From contig QOAX01000312.1 of NCBI GenBank assembly GCA_003972865.1, forward strand, positions 1 to 6,002: 6,002 bases of DNA, given 5' to 3'. How positions within the stretch are numbered: position 1 is the stretch's first letter; each line of letters opens with the position of its first letter. Of the stretch, positions 5,277-6,002 are shown piece by piece. Origin of the DNA: Verrucomicrobiota bacterium. Its GTDB lineage: Bacteria; Verrucomicrobiota; Verrucomicrobiia; Limisphaerales; UBA1096. The position numbers and the translations under genes are program-made. The notes beneath the pieces were generated by a model that worked only from the letters and a program-made list of their open reading frames with translations, did not search any database and was not told where the DNA came from.

Positions 5277-6002
5277 ATGAATCAGGTGGCTCTCATTACG
5301 GGTGCGTCTCGCGGGATTGGCCGGGGCATTGCGCTTGAGTTGGCTGCGGAGGGGTTCGACGTGGTGATCAACTACGCCGGAAACCAAGCCGCCGCCGCCG
5401 AGACGGCCAAGCTCTGCACCGAGCGGGCTGCCACCGCCGGTCACACAATCCGCGCCGAGGTGTGCCAGGCTGACGTTGGCCAAGCGCCGGATCGCGAGCG
5501 GTTGATCGGGTTCACCCGCGAGTCGCTTGGCCGGCTCGATCTGCTCGTGAACAATGCCGGCATCACCTCCATCGGCCGCGCCGATCTGCTTGACGCCACG
5601 GAGGAAAATTGGGACGCCCTCATGGCGATCAACTTGAAGGGACCGTTTTTTCTCAGCCAACTCGTCGCACGCTGGATGGTCGAGCAGACCGAAGCCGACG
5701 CTGGGCGTCGTCCGAAAATCATCAACATCTCCTCGGTCAGCGCCCACGCCGTCTCGACCAACCGCGGCGACTACTGCGTGGCCAAGGCCGGCTTGGGGAT
5801 GGTGACCAAGCTGTTCGCCGTTCGCCTGGCCGATCACGGCATCAATGTGTACGAGGTTTGCCCCGGCGTGATCGCCTCCGACATGACCGCGCCGGTGCGG
5901 GAAAAATACGACAAGCTGATCGCCGACGGAAGGGCGCCGATCCGCCGCTGGGGCGAGCCAGGCGATGTCGGCAAGGCGGTCGTGGCGTTGGCGCACGATT
6001 AT
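5277..6002 (+). CDS. NAD(P)H-dependent short-chain dehydrogenase/reductase, 3' end beyond the window
   Basis: The frame is open from ATG 5277 to the right edge (242 residues), so only the last residues, including the usual C-terminal glycine-rich end, are missing. It is a classical SDR. The cofactor-binding TGASRGIG is at 8-15, DV at 66-67, NNAG at 92-95 and the structural N119. The catalytic residues are S153, Y166 and K170 (DYCVAKAG). The second strand ends in NYAGN with no acidic residue after it, which favours NADP(H). The stretch NRGDYCVAKAGLGM, the later VYEVCPGVIASDMTAPV and RRWGEPGDV match, from memory, a subfamily usually named 3-ketoacyl-ACP reductase. Members are generally not the housekeeping FabG, and the true substrate is unknown. 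No acyl carrier protein or other fab gene is adjacent, which argues against fabG. No convincing Shine-Dalgarno precedes the ATG; its transcription separate from holA is inferred from the 119-base gap. Confidence 0.9.
   Translation, partial: MNQVALITGASRGIGRGIALELAAEGFDVVINYAGNQAAAAETAKLCTERAATAGHTIRAEVCQADVGQAPDRERLIGFTRESLGRLDLLVNNAGITSIGRADLLDATEENWDALMAINLKGPFFLSQLVARWMVEQTEADAGRRPKIINISSVSAHAVSTNRGDYCVAKAGLGMVTKLFAVRLADHGINVYEVCPGVIASDMTAPVREKYDKLIADGRAPIRRWGEPGDVGKAVVALAHDY

Noticed and set aside
5025..5996. Long minus-strand open frame (323 codons) across the end of holA and the reductase
   Set aside because: It spans two well-supported genes on the other strand and an intergenic gap, and its translation has no family features.
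1..6002. CRISPR array, tRNA, rRNA, transposase or defence genes
   Set aside because: No regularly spaced repeats, RNA gene signatures or such protein motifs were seen. The repeated palindrome is irregularly spaced and lies mostly inside genes.
5277..6002. Calling the reductase fabG
   Set aside because: Its motifs fit a broader reductase subfamily, and no acyl carrier protein or other fatty-acid synthesis gene is adjacent.

Overview
The window is GC-rich, gene-dense bacterial DNA. It holds six protein genes, two of which run off the edges. The gene mix is a bifunctional-nuclease (DUF151) protein, a divergent DNA polymerase III delta subunit, an exported formylglycine sulfatase of the iduronate-2-sulfatase type, an exported ankyrin protein and an LTxxQ-like membrane-anchored protein. 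Together with the near absence of Shine-Dalgarno sequences, this suggests a member of the PVC group, most likely Verrucomicrobiota, with Planctomycetota as the alternative. That assignment is inference: no rRNA or other marker gene is present.

Layout from left to right. At 1-631 (minus strand) lies the N-terminal part of a secreted ankyrin-repeat protein that continues past the left edge. At 632-856 is a divergent intergenic region with two clear hairpins, one shaped like a leftward intrinsic terminator. At 857-1753 (plus) is a membrane-anchored coiled-coil protein with LTxxQ-like motifs and a poly-proline tail. It converges, 37 bases apart, on a secreted sulfatase at 1791-3188 (minus). A 374-base divergent gap follows. 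At 3563-4021 (plus) is a bifunctional-nuclease-family protein whose stop overlaps the first possible start of holA (DNA polymerase III delta, 4018-5157, plus) as TTGA. A 119-base gap with a 14-base tandem repeat and a perfect 14-base palindrome leads to a short-chain dehydrogenase/reductase (5277 to the right edge, plus).

The genes do not form one pathway. The BFN protein and HolA are plausibly a translationally coupled nucleic-acid-metabolism pair. The sulfatase, ankyrin and LTxxQ-like proteins are all predicted to act outside the cytoplasmic membrane, but they are transcribed separately.

The most unusual signal is at nucleotide level. The 8-base palindrome TTGGCCAA occurs seven times in 6 kb, in coding DNA in all three reading frames and once between genes, often inside longer palindromes. 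About 0.1 occurrence would be expected by a hand estimate. This looks like a highly iterated palindrome comparable in kind to cyanobacterial HIP1. I found no CRISPR array, transposase, tRNA or defence system.
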